Positions 1 through 6,637 of a stretch of DNA of 64,000 nt are shown here, piece by piece. The DNA is taken from NCBI RefSeq assembly GCF_014654785.1, contig NZ_BNBD01000013.1, forward strand, positions 1 through 64,000. Direction: 5' to 3'. Position numbers and translations under genes: made by a program. The stretch comes from Streptomyces mashuensis. Lineage in GTDB: Bacteria; Actinomycetota; Actinomycetes; Streptomycetales; Streptomycetaceae. How positions within the stretch are numbered: position 1 is the first letter of the stretch; each line of letters starts with the position of its first letter. Below the pieces are notes generated by a model. It was not told the origin of the DNA. It saw only the letters and a program-made list of their open reading frames with translations, and made no database searches.

Positions 1-20
1 CGCCGAGCTCACGCTCGGCG
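1..20 (-). terminator. Short perfect hairpin at window edge
   Basis: Two 8-base arms (cgccgagc and gctcggcg) are separated by tcac. The hairpin lies about 80 bases downstream of the original stop codon of the acyl-CoA dehydrogenase gene, so it may be that gene's original terminator, now cut off by the inserted element. There is no T-run, and the left flank is outside the window. Confidence 0.4.
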
Positions 21-96
21 GGGCGAAGTAGGACCAGCCCCCGAATTCGCCAACAGCGTCGCAGGAGCACCGGGGGCCGTGTCGGCGAGCCGCCTG

Positions 97-160
97 CTAC
101 GGCAGGTTGCGCGCCATGACGATGCGCTGGACCTGGTTCGTGCCCTCGTAGATCTGCGTG
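97..160 (-). pseudogene. Displaced 3' end of host acyl-CoA dehydrogenase (attL side)
   Basis: Read on the minus strand, this piece encodes the C-terminus TQIYEGTNQVQRIVMARNLP followed by TAG. That is the same peptide as the end of the intact gene at 11316-12476, which has one extra glutamine. Six codons differ from the intact copy and all differences are synonymous. The fragment uses GC-rich host-like codons (ATC TAC GAG AAC). Homology stops abruptly at 160, where element sequence begins. It is the original host 3' end, pushed about 11.2 kb away by integration. Confidence 0.88.
152..160. other. attL core
   Basis: The sequence atctgcgtg is identical to 11374-11382. To its left is the host-type 3' gene end. 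To its right the sequence (ctttaccggt) no longer matches the gene, so it is the left end of the element. The crossover must lie in or next to this stretch, because synonymous differences start immediately on the gene-end side. Confidence 0.75.
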
Positions 161-394
161 CTTTACCGGTCATACGGCTCTGACCTGCAAGAACACCCCC
201 TTACAAGGGGCCTCCCCCAGGATTTCCCCATGATCACGAGGGTTAGTTCCCTGGTCAGGAGACTGCGGTGACGTCGACGTCCCGCGTTGCGCACCCAGGC
301 TCGACCACTGGCCTCTTGACCCGGCCACTCCCAAGGACGAGGGTCGTGTAACAGACTGCAACGCAGCGCAACACTCGTAGTAGGAGGGCGCACC
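161..394. other. Left end of the element, noncoding
   Basis: No convincing gene is seen here. The stretch holds a perfect palindrome at 197-210 (CCCCTT-ac-AAGGGG), a 15-base repeat at 216-230 shared with the right end, and near 351-375 a run with two gcaac-containing half repeats just before the first plus-strand gene. It probably combines integrase arm sites and the promoter of the leftmost operon. Confidence 0.5.
216..230 (+). repeat. 15-bp direct repeat, left copy (candidate integrase arm site)
   Basis: The sequence cccaggatttcccca recurs in the same orientation at 11204-11218. The copies lie about 55 bases inside the left core and about 155 bases inside the right core. In the circular form they would flank the core, as arm-type sites of lambda-like integrases do. 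A role in integration is inferred from position only. Confidence 0.5.
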
Positions 395-625
395 ATGGGT
401 TACACCTTCATCGGCAAAGACCCCGAGTCCGACGTGAACGGGTGCCCGGCGGTTTGGGTGGATGACGACCGGCGGCTACTCGTGCAGGGGCGGCGAGCGG
501 GGGACGACGTTCAGGCTCGGACGGTGGCTGACTCGCCGCGAGCCGAGGATGAGACGCTGATCGTCCTGGAACCGAGGATGATCCCGCTTCTCAAGGAGGC
601 TATCCGTGTCGCAGAGTCTGGCTGA
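395..625 (+). CDS. Small unknown protein of Streptomyces regulatory cassettes
   Basis: This is a 76-residue soluble protein beginning MGYTFIGKDPESDVNGCP, with no signal peptide or membrane segment. A strong ribosome site (aggaggg) precedes the ATG. Its end overlaps the next gene by 20 bases, so the two are probably co-translated. Short proteins with this start commonly sit in front of DUF6879 and helix-turn-helix/DUF5753 genes in Streptomyces. No biochemical role is known to me. It is the first gene of the left-arm operon. Confidence 0.75.
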   Translation: MGYTFIGKDPESDVNGCPAVWVDDDRRLLVQGRRAGDDVQARTVADSPRAEDETLIVLEPRMIPLLKEAIRVAESG

Positions 626-1133
626 GTTCGCCAATCTGCTTCGGCAGTGTGAGCGCTCAGCAGTGCACCTTGAGACCCGCGACGCATACGCCGTCCCCGG
701 GGAACACCCTGCCTTCGACGCCTGGCTGGCAGGGGAGCGGAAGAACTGGGACGACCGTTCGTCGTGGTGGCGCGATGACTGGCACGGCCTCATCCAGGAC
801 GTGACCGCCCGAGGTGTGGCGGTGCGCCGGGCGCGGGTGGTCGGTGAGCCTGTCTCGGACTACATCAAGTGGGAGCACTACGTCACCTACGGCAACGTCG
901 CTTGCGGGGAGGAAGTCCGATGGCTGCCCCGTAGGCAGGCATCGGACCTGCTGCTGCCGGGGAACGACTTCTGGCTTTTCGACGGCAAGCTAGTCCAGTT
1001 CAACGTCTTTGACGGTGACGGCCGTTGGATGCACACCGACTTCACGGAAGACGCGGCCGTGGCAGCGCGATGTGCTGACATGTTCGAGGCAGTTTGGGAG
1101 CGAGCTGTCCCGCACGACAAGTACAACGTCTAA
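606..1133 (+). CDS. DUF6879 family protein
   Basis: This 175-residue protein begins MSQSLAEFANLLRQCERSAVHLETRDAY and contains a WWRDDWHGLI stretch, W-rich and acidic like DUF6879 proteins of actinobacteria. The GTG start at 606 has AAGGAGG six bases upstream, inside the end of the preceding gene. The family's function is not established; members neighbour DUF5753 and DUF397 regulators. I infer that it works with the helix-turn-helix protein encoded 18 bases downstream. Confidence 0.75.
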   Translation: MSQSLAEFANLLRQCERSAVHLETRDAYAVPGEHPAFDAWLAGERKNWDDRSSWWRDDWHGLIQDVTARGVAVRRARVVGEPVSDYIKWEHYVTYGNVACGEEVRWLPRRQASDLLLPGNDFWLFDGKLVQFNVFDGDGRWMHTDFTEDAAVAARCADMFEAVWERAVPHDKYNV

Positions 1134-1151
1134 CAGAACAGCGGCCAGTCC

Positions 1152-1991
1152 ATGACCTCACCTCTGTCGACGGCTGAAGAGGCCCATAAGGCAGTTGCCG
1201 ACCGGCTCACCCGCATGATGGAAGACGCCGATCTATCGGGGGCCCGGCTGGCCGCTCTCTGCGGCTGGGACCGCTCCAAGACCCACCGGATCATCAACCG
1301 GAAGACGATCCCGAAGCCCGCCGACATCCGCGCATGGTGCACGGCATGCGGAAGGCCCGAAGAAGCCGAAGCGCTGATCGATACCACACGCACGGCCAAG
1401 ACCCTGTACGTCCAGTGGACCCAGTACCTGAAGGGCGGCCTCAGCAAGGCTCAGCGCAACGGCATCTACCAGGAGACACGTTCCTTCCGCGTGTACAGCT
1501 GCGGAGTCCTCCCCGGCATGCTTCAGACGGAAGCGTACGCCCGGGGCATCCTCCGTACGATCCGTCGCTTCAGGAGCCTTCCCGACGACGTTGAGGACGC
1601 CGTGCAGGCGCGACTGGAACGCTCGGACGCCACTCTCCGGAGCAATCAAGTATCTGTTCTCATCGAAGAGTCGGCCCTGTACATGCCGATGACCGACCGC
1701 CCGCAGCATGCGGAGCAACTGGAACACTTCCTGTCCGTCATCGGACGCCCCAACCTGGCTTTCGGGATCATCCCCCACATGTCGCGCCGCCCGGTATGGC
1801 CCCTTGAGTCCTTCTACGCATTCGATGATCGGGAAGTTCAGGTAGAGACCCTGACGGCCATGGTCCGGGTGACGAACCGAGCCGAGGTCGGCGCGTACCT
1901 CAGCGCGTTCGTTCAGTTGGGACGAGCCGCTGCGTACGGCTCACAAGCCAAAGCCCTGATCAGAAGGGCCCTCGACGCTATCGGGGCGTGA
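1152..1991 (+). CDS. Helix-turn-helix regulator with DUF5753 domain
   Basis: This is a 279-residue DNA-binding protein. Residues about 10-70 form an XRE-like helix-turn-helix (LSGARLAALCGWDRSKTHRII). The rest is the DUF5753 domain, recognisable by SFRVYSCGVLPGMLQTEAYARGIL near residues 112-135 and VLIEESALYM near 175-184. Such proteins pair with DUF397 partners in Streptomyces; a DUF397 gene lies downstream at 2713. The ribosome site before the ATG is weak, which fits translation coupled to the gene before it. It is the best candidate for the regulator of the left-arm operon. Confidence 0.88.
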   Translation: MTSPLSTAEEAHKAVADRLTRMMEDADLSGARLAALCGWDRSKTHRIINRKTIPKPADIRAWCTACGRPEEAEALIDTTRTAKTLYVQWTQYLKGGLSKAQRNGIYQETRSFRVYSCGVLPGMLQTEAYARGILRTIRRFRSLPDDVEDAVQARLERSDATLRSNQVSVLIEESALYMPMTDRPQHAEQLEHFLSVIGRPNLAFGIIPHMSRRPVWPLESFYAFDDREVQVETLTAMVRVTNRAEVGAYLSAFVQLGRAAAYGSQAKALIRRALDAIGA

Positions 1992-2081
1992 AGACGTACA
2001 ACGTCGTGCAACATCGGCCCTGCCAGGCTGCCCACTTTCCTACTGTCCCTCTCACGGCGAAGTCACCGGAGAGGGCGAGCC

Positions 2082-2384
2082 ATGGTGAGCGACGGCAAGG
2101 CGTGCGACGACAGGGCAACTGACCACATGGACAGCGGGGAGACCCGGCGGTTCCTGTCCCGTCTCTCCGGGGCTCTGGGCGCTACCGGTGTGCTCCTGGT
2201 GCAAAAAGTTGATCCGGGGCCGGAGGGTGCCGACCTGGTGCCGGGATCCGGGTTGCGCTGGCCGAAGTGCGAGTGCGGTAGCCCCAAGTGCCCTGACTAC
2301 GACCCTACGGCCGGCCGTCCCGGTGAGGAACTGCGCGCCAGGGTCGCCGAGGCCAACAGATGGAGTCGTAGGAGCGGACTGTGA
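2082..2384 (+). CDS. Unknown protein with cysteine cluster
   Basis: This 100-residue protein has a strong ribosome site (ggagaggg) before the ATG. Near the C-terminus it has a CxCxxxxC cluster followed by an acidic aromatic patch (KCECGSPKCPDYDP), which could bind a metal ion. No named family is recognised. Its stop overlaps the GTG start of the next gene (GTGA), so the two are translationally coupled. Confidence 0.65.
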   Translation: MVSDGKACDDRATDHMDSGETRRFLSRLSGALGATGVLLVQKVDPGPEGADLVPGSGLRWPKCECGSPKCPDYDPTAGRPGEELRARVAEANRWSRRSGL

Positions 2385-2635
2385 GCATTAAGGCGGTCAT
2401 GCGGTACGTGGTGCACCGGATCACTGAGCACCCCGATACGGACGTGACCTTCGAGGCCGAGTGCCTCCACTGCAAGTGGAAGGCGACTCCTGCTGACGAC
2501 TCAGCAACCGTCGACGTGGAGTGCATGAGCCACACGGGCCGGTCCGGCCACTCCGGCTTTCGGCGCATACGCACCTCCTTCGCGATGGTGGTACGCGCCG
2601 AGCAGAGGCCCTTGCCCCGACCGCGGGATCCCTGA
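2381..2635 (+). CDS. DUF7848-like small protein
   Basis: This 84-residue protein has the layout of small Streptomyces DUF7848-type proteins: a beta-rich start (MRYVVHRITEHPDTDVTFEAECLHCKW), a CxxC pair near residues 28-31, and a later SHTGRSGHSGFRRI segment. It probably binds a metal ion and acts in the cytoplasm, but no role is established. The start is GTG, overlapping the previous stop. Family assignment is by memory of the pattern and is moderate. Confidence 0.65.
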   Translation: MSIKAVMRYVVHRITEHPDTDVTFEAECLHCKWKATPADDSATVDVECMSHTGRSGHSGFRRIRTSFAMVVRAEQRPLPRPRDP

Positions 2636-2712
2636 ACAGGTTGAGCGGCCAGGGCGGGTTGCACGACGGCGCGGGGACCGCATCCCCGCATGTACGACGA
2701 AGGGATAAGCAC

Positions 2713-2922
2713 GTGAGCGCAGTCCCCGAGTTCGAGTTCCGCACGTCCAACGCGTGCAAGTACAACAACAACGACCCGCGCTGTGTCGAGGTGGCGACCA
2801 ACGTCCCCGGCAAGGTGGCGGTCCGCAACTCCGCCACCGGTCACACGGTGGAGTTCACGGCCATCGAGTGGAGCGACTTCCTCAGCGGTGCCAAGCTGGG
2901 AGAGTTCGACGTGGCCGCGTAA
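2713..2922 (+). CDS. DUF397 domain protein
   Basis: This 69-residue protein is essentially one DUF397 domain: FEFRTSNACKYNNNDPRCVEVAT, then VAVRNSATGHTVEFTAIEWSDFLSGAKLGEFD. The GTG at 2713 is chosen because it has a good ribosome site (gaaggga) and gives exactly the family length; a longer in-frame reading from 2521 has no such support. DUF397 proteins are the usual partners of helix-turn-helix/DUF5753 proteins, here the product of 1152-1991. Three genes separate the pair, which is less common than direct adjacency. Confidence 0.85.
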   Translation: MSAVPEFEFRTSNACKYNNNDPRCVEVATNVPGKVAVRNSATGHTVEFTAIEWSDFLSGAKLGEFDVAA

Positions 2923-2931
2923 GGAGTCGTC

Positions 2932-3114
2932 ATGCAGCAGTGCCCACGGTGCGGCGGTAGCGCGGAACCCGATCCGGAGCACTCCGGGGTGATGCGCTGC
3001 ATGTCGTGCTGGGAAGTGTGGGCACTGCCCGCTGACCGGTCGTGTCCGGGCTACCGGCCGACGCTCAACGCTGCGTTGCGGCGGCTGGAAGAGTCCCGGG
3101 ACCTGAACCGCTGA
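2932..3114 (+). CDS. Small zinc-ribbon-like protein
   Basis: This 60-residue protein has two CxxC knuckles (CPRCGG at residues 4-9 and CMSCWE at 23-28), a typical short zinc ribbon. The rest is a charged tail. The ribosome site AAGGAG stands seven bases before the ATG. The gene follows the DUF397 gene after nine bases. It could bind nucleic acid or be a small adaptor; nothing further can be said. Confidence 0.65.
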   Translation: MQQCPRCGGSAEPDPEHSGVMRCMSCWEVWALPADRSCPGYRPTLNAALRRLEESRDLNR

Positions 3115-3170
3115 GCAACCAAAGGTATGCCCTACCGCAATCACGTTCGACGGACGGGAGCATCGCAAGA

Positions 3171-3305
3171 ATGGGTAAGAAGAACGAAGACGACTGGGAC
3201 CCGCACGCCAACCATGATCAGGCGACCGATCCTGACACCCGTGTCTCTCAGAACGGTGATGTGCACAGCAGCATGGCGGACGACGAGGACCGCGAAGGGA
3301 AGTAG
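3171..3305 (+). CDS. Very small acidic hydrophilic protein
   Basis: This 44-residue protein (MGKKNEDDWDPHANHDQATD...) is strongly acidic, with no hydrophobic segment, and probably unstructured. The ATG at 3171 is preferred over an upstream in-frame start because a GGGAG site precedes it and the composition changes there. The position in a tight run of small genes supports it being real. Confidence 0.5.
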   Translation: MGKKNEDDWDPHANHDQATDPDTRVSQNGDVHSSMADDEDREGK

Positions 3306-3310
3306 CGCCC

Positions 3311-3499
3311 GTGATCCACGGCGAGAACCTGGCGAAAGACCTCCGGCGTGATCACGGCTTCATCCACGTCGGACGCACCAGGGACGGTAACGCCGTGGTC
3401 ATGCGCAAGGGCGACAAGTGGACCGTCGTCCCGCTTCGCTGGCTCACTGAAGAGGCCGTGGACACCATCAAGGCCCAGGCCGGAATCAGCCTCGTATGA
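3311..3499 (+). CDS. Small unknown protein, last of left-arm operon
   Basis: This 62-residue protein starts with GTG, five bases after the preceding stop. The sequence is basic in the first half and has a WTVVPLRWLTEEAVDTIKAQAG segment that could fold as a small strand-helix unit. No family is recognised. It ends just before a strong shared terminator. Confidence 0.55.
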   Translation: MIHGENLAKDLRRDHGFIHVGRTRDGNAVVMRKGDKWTVVPLRWLTEEAVDTIKAQAGISLV

Positions 3500-3512
3500 G
3501 TCCCGAACGAAG

Positions 3513-3542
3513 GAACGCCCCCGCCGAATGGCGGGGGCGTTC
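3513..3542. terminator. Bidirectional terminator between the two arms
   Basis: A perfect 13-base stem (gaacgcccccgcc / ggcgggggcgttc) has loop gaat, between the end of the plus-strand operon and the end of the minus-strand ATPase gene. Confidence 0.85.
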
Positions 3543-3557
3543 TGTTGATTCGAGCGC

Positions 3558-4952
3558 TCAGAGCAGAGCGCGGAACGGGTTGTCAGCCAGAGCAGGAACC
3601 GGAACGGCGGACCGCTTCACCAGTTCCGGCGCCGGGGCGGGGGCCGTGGCCTCCTTGGGTGCCGGGCGGTAGGCGTCGAGCTGGACGACCGTAGCGCGGT
3701 TCACCTCCCGTTCCGGGGCGGCCGGCATGGGCTCCCGAGAATGGGAGACCGGTTCCGGTGCGAGGTCGGAACGGTCACCGCGGATCGTGAAAACGGTGGC
3801 CGGCCGACCGGTCCTCCCCGACCGTTCCACGGTGACGACGATTCCGGGCAGTGCCTTGACCTCTTCGGCCGTGGCCCCGACGTAGGGGAGGATCTGTGAG
3901 GAGATGGCCCGTCCACCGTGCATCTCGATCCGGGCCCGGACCTTGTCCGCGAGGCTGAGCGGCTGCCGCTTCACCTTCGGAATGTCGGCCCCCTTGCTGA
4001 TCCGGACCGCGTCCTGAACGGAGCGCCGCACGAGGGAGAACGCGGCCGACAGCATGTCTTCCGTGATGATCTCGGAGCACTCGGCGGCGGCCAGGCAGGC
4101 CGCGACCCTGAGCGTCTGCTCTGCGGTCCGTTCGATGAGCACGGCCTGTGCTTCCGGCAGCGTCTCGCCCAGGATGCGGGCATAGCGCCTTACTATCCGC
4201 CACAGGGGCCGAGCGTCCTCGGAGAGGGTGATCACGCGGGGGCAGGCGGTGGCCCATCCGTAGGCGTCGGACAGTTCGGAGCTGTCCACCTTCGGCAGGC
4301 TCACGCGGTCATCGTCCAGCATCGGGACCGACCCGAGGAGGAAGGGCAGGATGCGGTTGTACGAGCCTCCGGCCGCGTCCGACTCGCCCACGTACTTGGC
4401 CCAGTCCGACGGCGTGATGTGGGAGTGGAGCACCATGGCCGGGTCTCGGACTTCCTGAGCCTCTTCCTTGGTGATATTCCGCAGCGTCGTCCCGTCCCAG
4501 GCAGCGCGGAGCTTGGTGGTGAATGACGGGTCACGCTTGACCCGCTTCAAAACCTCGGTCCATTCCTCTTCAACCGCCAGGGCCCGCACGTCCCGGCCGT
4601 GTTCGGTCTCCGCCGTTGCTTCCTGCTGCTCCCACAGGTGGTTGACCAGGCTGGCACCGGACGTGATGCCGGAAGTGGTGTGAGTGGTGAGGAACCGGCC
4701 CAGGGGCTTGTCCAAGACGTGAAGCGCGGCCCGCAGCGCGGTTCCCTTCCCCCTGCCCGTTCCGGCCACCAGCGCAGACCACAGCAAGAGGGGCCGTGCG
4801 GAGCCACGGGAGGATACCTTGACCGTGCCGCCGATGGCGGCCGACCACATCGACAGAACGGCGACGTAGATACCGAGCGGATCGGTTTCCGCGAACGGGG
4901 CGATCTTGCGGACGGCGCGGCCGATCGGACCGTAGAAGACAGGGGTGCTCAT
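3558..4952 (-). CDS. P-loop ATPase, DUF3987-like replication protein
   Basis: This 464-residue protein has a Walker A-like loop GTGRGKGT at residues 64-71 and a Walker B-like LAVEEEW at about 125-131, followed by helicase-like segments (HSHITPSDWAKYV, RRSVQDAVRISKG). The layout resembles DUF3987/YfjI-type proteins of plasmids, prophages and satellites, which are thought to act in DNA replication. The C-terminal third is proline and alanine rich and probably flexible. The ATG at 4952 is chosen because it overlaps the previous stop (ATGA). I infer that it replicates the element after excision. No primase active-site motif is seen. Confidence 0.6.
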   Translation of the reverse strand: MSTPVFYGPIGRAVRKIAPFAETDPLGIYVAVLSMWSAAIGGTVKVSSRGSARPLLLWSALVAGTGRGKGTALRAALHVLDKPLGRFLTTHTTSGITSGASLVNHLWEQQEATAETEHGRDVRALAVEEEWTEVLKRVKRDPSFTTKLRAAWDGTTLRNITKEEAQEVRDPAMVLHSHITPSDWAKYVGESDAAGGSYNRILPFLLGSVPMLDDDRVSLPKVDSSELSDAYGWATACPRVITLSEDARPLWRIVRRYARILGETLPEAQAVLIERTAEQTLRVAACLAAAECSEIITEDMLSAAFSLVRRSVQDAVRISKGADIPKVKRQPLSLADKVRARIEMHGGRAISSQILPYVGATAEEVKALPGIVVTVERSGRTGRPATVFTIRGDRSDLAPEPVSHSREPMPAAPEREVNRATVVQLDAYRPAPKEATAPAPAPELVKRSAVPVPALADNPFRALL

Positions 4953-5335
4953 GCTGCCTTTGCTTCCTGGGAGTTGGCTCGGTTGCGGAGGGAGACGACG
5001 GGCCGCCACCGGCCCCCGTCCTTGGTCTGAAAGTGCGGTTCCTTGGCTGTCTTCCGCAGCAGGGGGAGCACGTCTCCCCCGTCCGCCGGAACAATCACGG
5101 CGGTACAGCGCGGCACCCTGTTCATCGGGACATGTCGCCTCACGGTGGCGACCGACAGCGGGTCACTGCTCACGACGCCTGTACGGCGCTTGCCCTTGGG
5201 CGTGGTCCAGGTGACCCAGGAACCGGGGGTGCAGTCGCCCTTGGACGGTTTGGACTCGGCCCCGTAGCCCTTGGCGCTCTTCCACACACTCAGGTCGTGG
5301 GGCCGGGGGTGACGGCCGCCGAGTGCGGCCGTCAC
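4949..5335 (-). CDS. Unknown basic protein upstream of ATPase
   Basis: This protein is about 128 residues if the GTG at 5335 is used; the frame is open further upstream, but that part overlaps the Lsr2-like gene. It is rich in K, R, W and T (WKSAKGYGAESKPSKG, GSWVTWTTPKGKRRTGVV) with a beta-rich middle, and could be a small nucleic-acid-binding domain. It is coupled to the ATPase gene by a 4-base overlap, so a joint role in replication is possible. The start is uncertain and no family is recognised. Confidence 0.5.
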   Translation of the reverse strand: MTAALGGRHPRPHDLSVWKSAKGYGAESKPSKGDCTPGSWVTWTTPKGKRRTGVVSSDPLSVATVRRHVPMNRVPRCTAVIVPADGGDVLPLLRKTAKEPHFQTKDGGRWRPVVSLRNRANSQEAKAA

Positions 5336-5349
5336 CGTGGGCGCGGCAC

Positions 5350-6114
5350 TCAGGCCGCTGCCGCTTTTCCCTGCACAGGCTCCCTGTGCGCCAGCTCGTA
5401 CGCGTGCCGGACGTTCATCGGGACTCGCCCCTGGGCAGGCAGCTTCGGCCACCCGTTCTCACGGGCCCATGCCCGGATGACCTTGTTACGCTCCCGGTCG
5501 CTCATGCCCGACCGGTCCACCTTGGCAGGCTCGGGAAGCGGGTCGCCACCGGACAACTCACCGGCCCGAACCGCCGACTTGAAGCGGCCCGGTTCGCGCA
5601 CGTCCATGCACGGGATGCCACGCTCGGCAGCATCCCGCAGCTTGGTTGCGTTGCGGTCGCCCCCCTCACCCAGGATCAGCAACACGGTGGACTCATCAGC
5701 GCGGCCCACCACTTCGTAGCCCAGGTTCCGCACAGCCTCACGGGCCGTGTCCCAGTCGTACCCCGGTACCTCACCCGCGATCATCACGGATCGCACAGGC
5801 TCAGGCTCGCTCGCTTCCTCGCTCACATCTGGTTCATCGCACTCCGCCACGACAGGCGACGGCTCAGCCACGGGCGCCGGGGCAGGCTCAGTAACCGGGA
5901 CACTCACCGGCTCAGGCTCAGCCGTCTCCCCCTCAGACGGAGCGCCGAGCGCATCGCAGAGGTAGCGGCCAAAGATGACGTTGTGTTCCAAGCAGAGGTC
6001 CCAGGAATGGCGCCCCAGTGTCAGGGTGTCTGTTGCTTCTACCTCAGAACCGTCACGTGCTATGTGGGCGTCGCACAGAACCTTTTCAACGGGCATGAGA
6101 ACGGTCTTACGCAT
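5350..6114 (-). CDS. BRCT-Lsr2 fusion DNA-binding protein
   Basis: This 254-residue protein has three parts. Residues 14-44 hold two CxxH pairs (CDAH and CLEH, 23 residues apart), a likely zinc site. Residues 58-106 are a proline and glutamate-rich linker. Residues about 107-187 resemble a BRCT domain (VRSVMIAGEVPGYDWDTARE, then LGYEVVGRADESTVLLILGE, then KLRDAAERGIPCMD). Residues about 205-245 resemble the Lsr2 C-terminal domain (VIRAWARENG, QGRVP, VRHAYELAH), which binds AT-rich DNA in the minor groove. The ATG at 6114 has AAAGGA upstream. It probably binds the AT-rich dyad region just upstream, or acts as a silencer or anti-silencer of Lsr2. Confidence 0.7.
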   Translation of the reverse strand: MRKTVLMPVEKVLCDAHIARDGSEVEATDTLTLGRHSWDLCLEHNVIFGRYLCDALGAPSEGETAEPEPVSVPVTEPAPAPVAEPSPVVAECDEPDVSEEASEPEPVRSVMIAGEVPGYDWDTAREAVRNLGYEVVGRADESTVLLILGEGGDRNATKLRDAAERGIPCMDVREPGRFKSAVRAGELSGGDPLPEPAKVDRSGMSDRERNKVIRAWARENGWPKLPAQGRVPMNVRHAYELAHREPVQGKAAAA

Positions 6115-6240
6115 GGCGCGGCAATCCTTTGATTCGGGCTGGGCAGGTGAAGTCTCAGTGAGTGGCCGGAGCGCTGCTCTAACGGCCGTCCGCATTCGTC
6201 ACTGCGGTGCGAGATCAACTCTGCCCTCCCCGTATCACGA

Positions 6241-6269
6241 AATGATCACGGAAAGATTTCTAGATCATT
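6241..6269. repeat. Nested inverted repeat
   Basis: Outer arms AATGATC (6241-6247) and GATCATT (6263-6269) enclose inner arms GAAA and TTTC (6251-6260). It lies about 125 bases upstream of the Lsr2-like gene start, a suitable place for an operator or a replication hairpin. Confidence 0.6.
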
Positions 6270-6493
6270 ACTCTCATGAATGTGACACGGGGGTAATGTG
6301 AATTGGATAGGAAATAGGACCCACCGGGGGTGCCTTCCTCTGACCGTGTACGGGTATCAAATTCTCGGGAATTGGTCCCGTAATCTAGATTCTGACGCAT
6401 GGATCACGTCAGGCCGCTGTGTGACGGGTAAAACTTCACGCCACGAACCCCGAGTTAGAGCCTTCCTCGCTCCGGCAAAGTAAAAAGTGCCGC

Positions 6494-6530
6494 CTCTGGT
6501 GTCACGGAAACACGGAAATGACACCTAGAG
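6494..6530. repeat. Inverted repeat around tandem CACGGAAA octamers
   Basis: Arms CTCTGGTGTCA (6494-6504) and TGACACCTAGAG (6519-6530) pair with a single-base bulge. The enclosed sequence is two exact head-to-tail copies of CACGGAAA (6503-6518). Confidence 0.65.
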
Positions 6531-6595
6531 TCGCGAGTCATGCCCTTTCCGTCGATGGCCAGCGCGGGCTCAGGAAAACGGAGAGCGAATGAAAA

Positions 6596-6624
6596 CGGGC
6601 CCCCACTCCATTGGCGGGGGCCCG
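6596..6624 (-). terminator. Terminator of the capsid operon
   Basis: The nine-base stem cgggcccc(c)/gggggcccg is followed on the minus strand by a T-rich run (GTTTTC), directly downstream of the capsid gene stop. Confidence 0.75.
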
Positions 6625-6637
6625 AAACAATCCGGAG

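Larger units (their letters stand above)
6115..6595. promoter_or_regulatory. AT-richer, dyad-rich noncoding region of the element
   Basis: About 480 bases hold no supported gene and are visibly richer in A and T than the flanks. Dyads seen: a nested one at 6241-6269; AATTC-tcgg-GAATT at 6360-6373; AATCTAGATT at 6382-6391; TGACG/CGTCA at 6393-6411; and an 11-base inverted repeat at 6494-6530. The octamer CACGGAAA occurs at 6247-6254 and twice in tandem at 6503-6518. It may serve as promoter region of the Lsr2-like operon, as operator for its product, or as an origin with short iterons. Confidence 0.6.

Noticed and set aside
6298..6483. A 61-codon open frame on the plus strand inside the dyad-rich region
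   Set aside because: It runs through several palindromes, starts at a GTG after a G-run only, has unlikely composition for a protein here and no recognisable domain.
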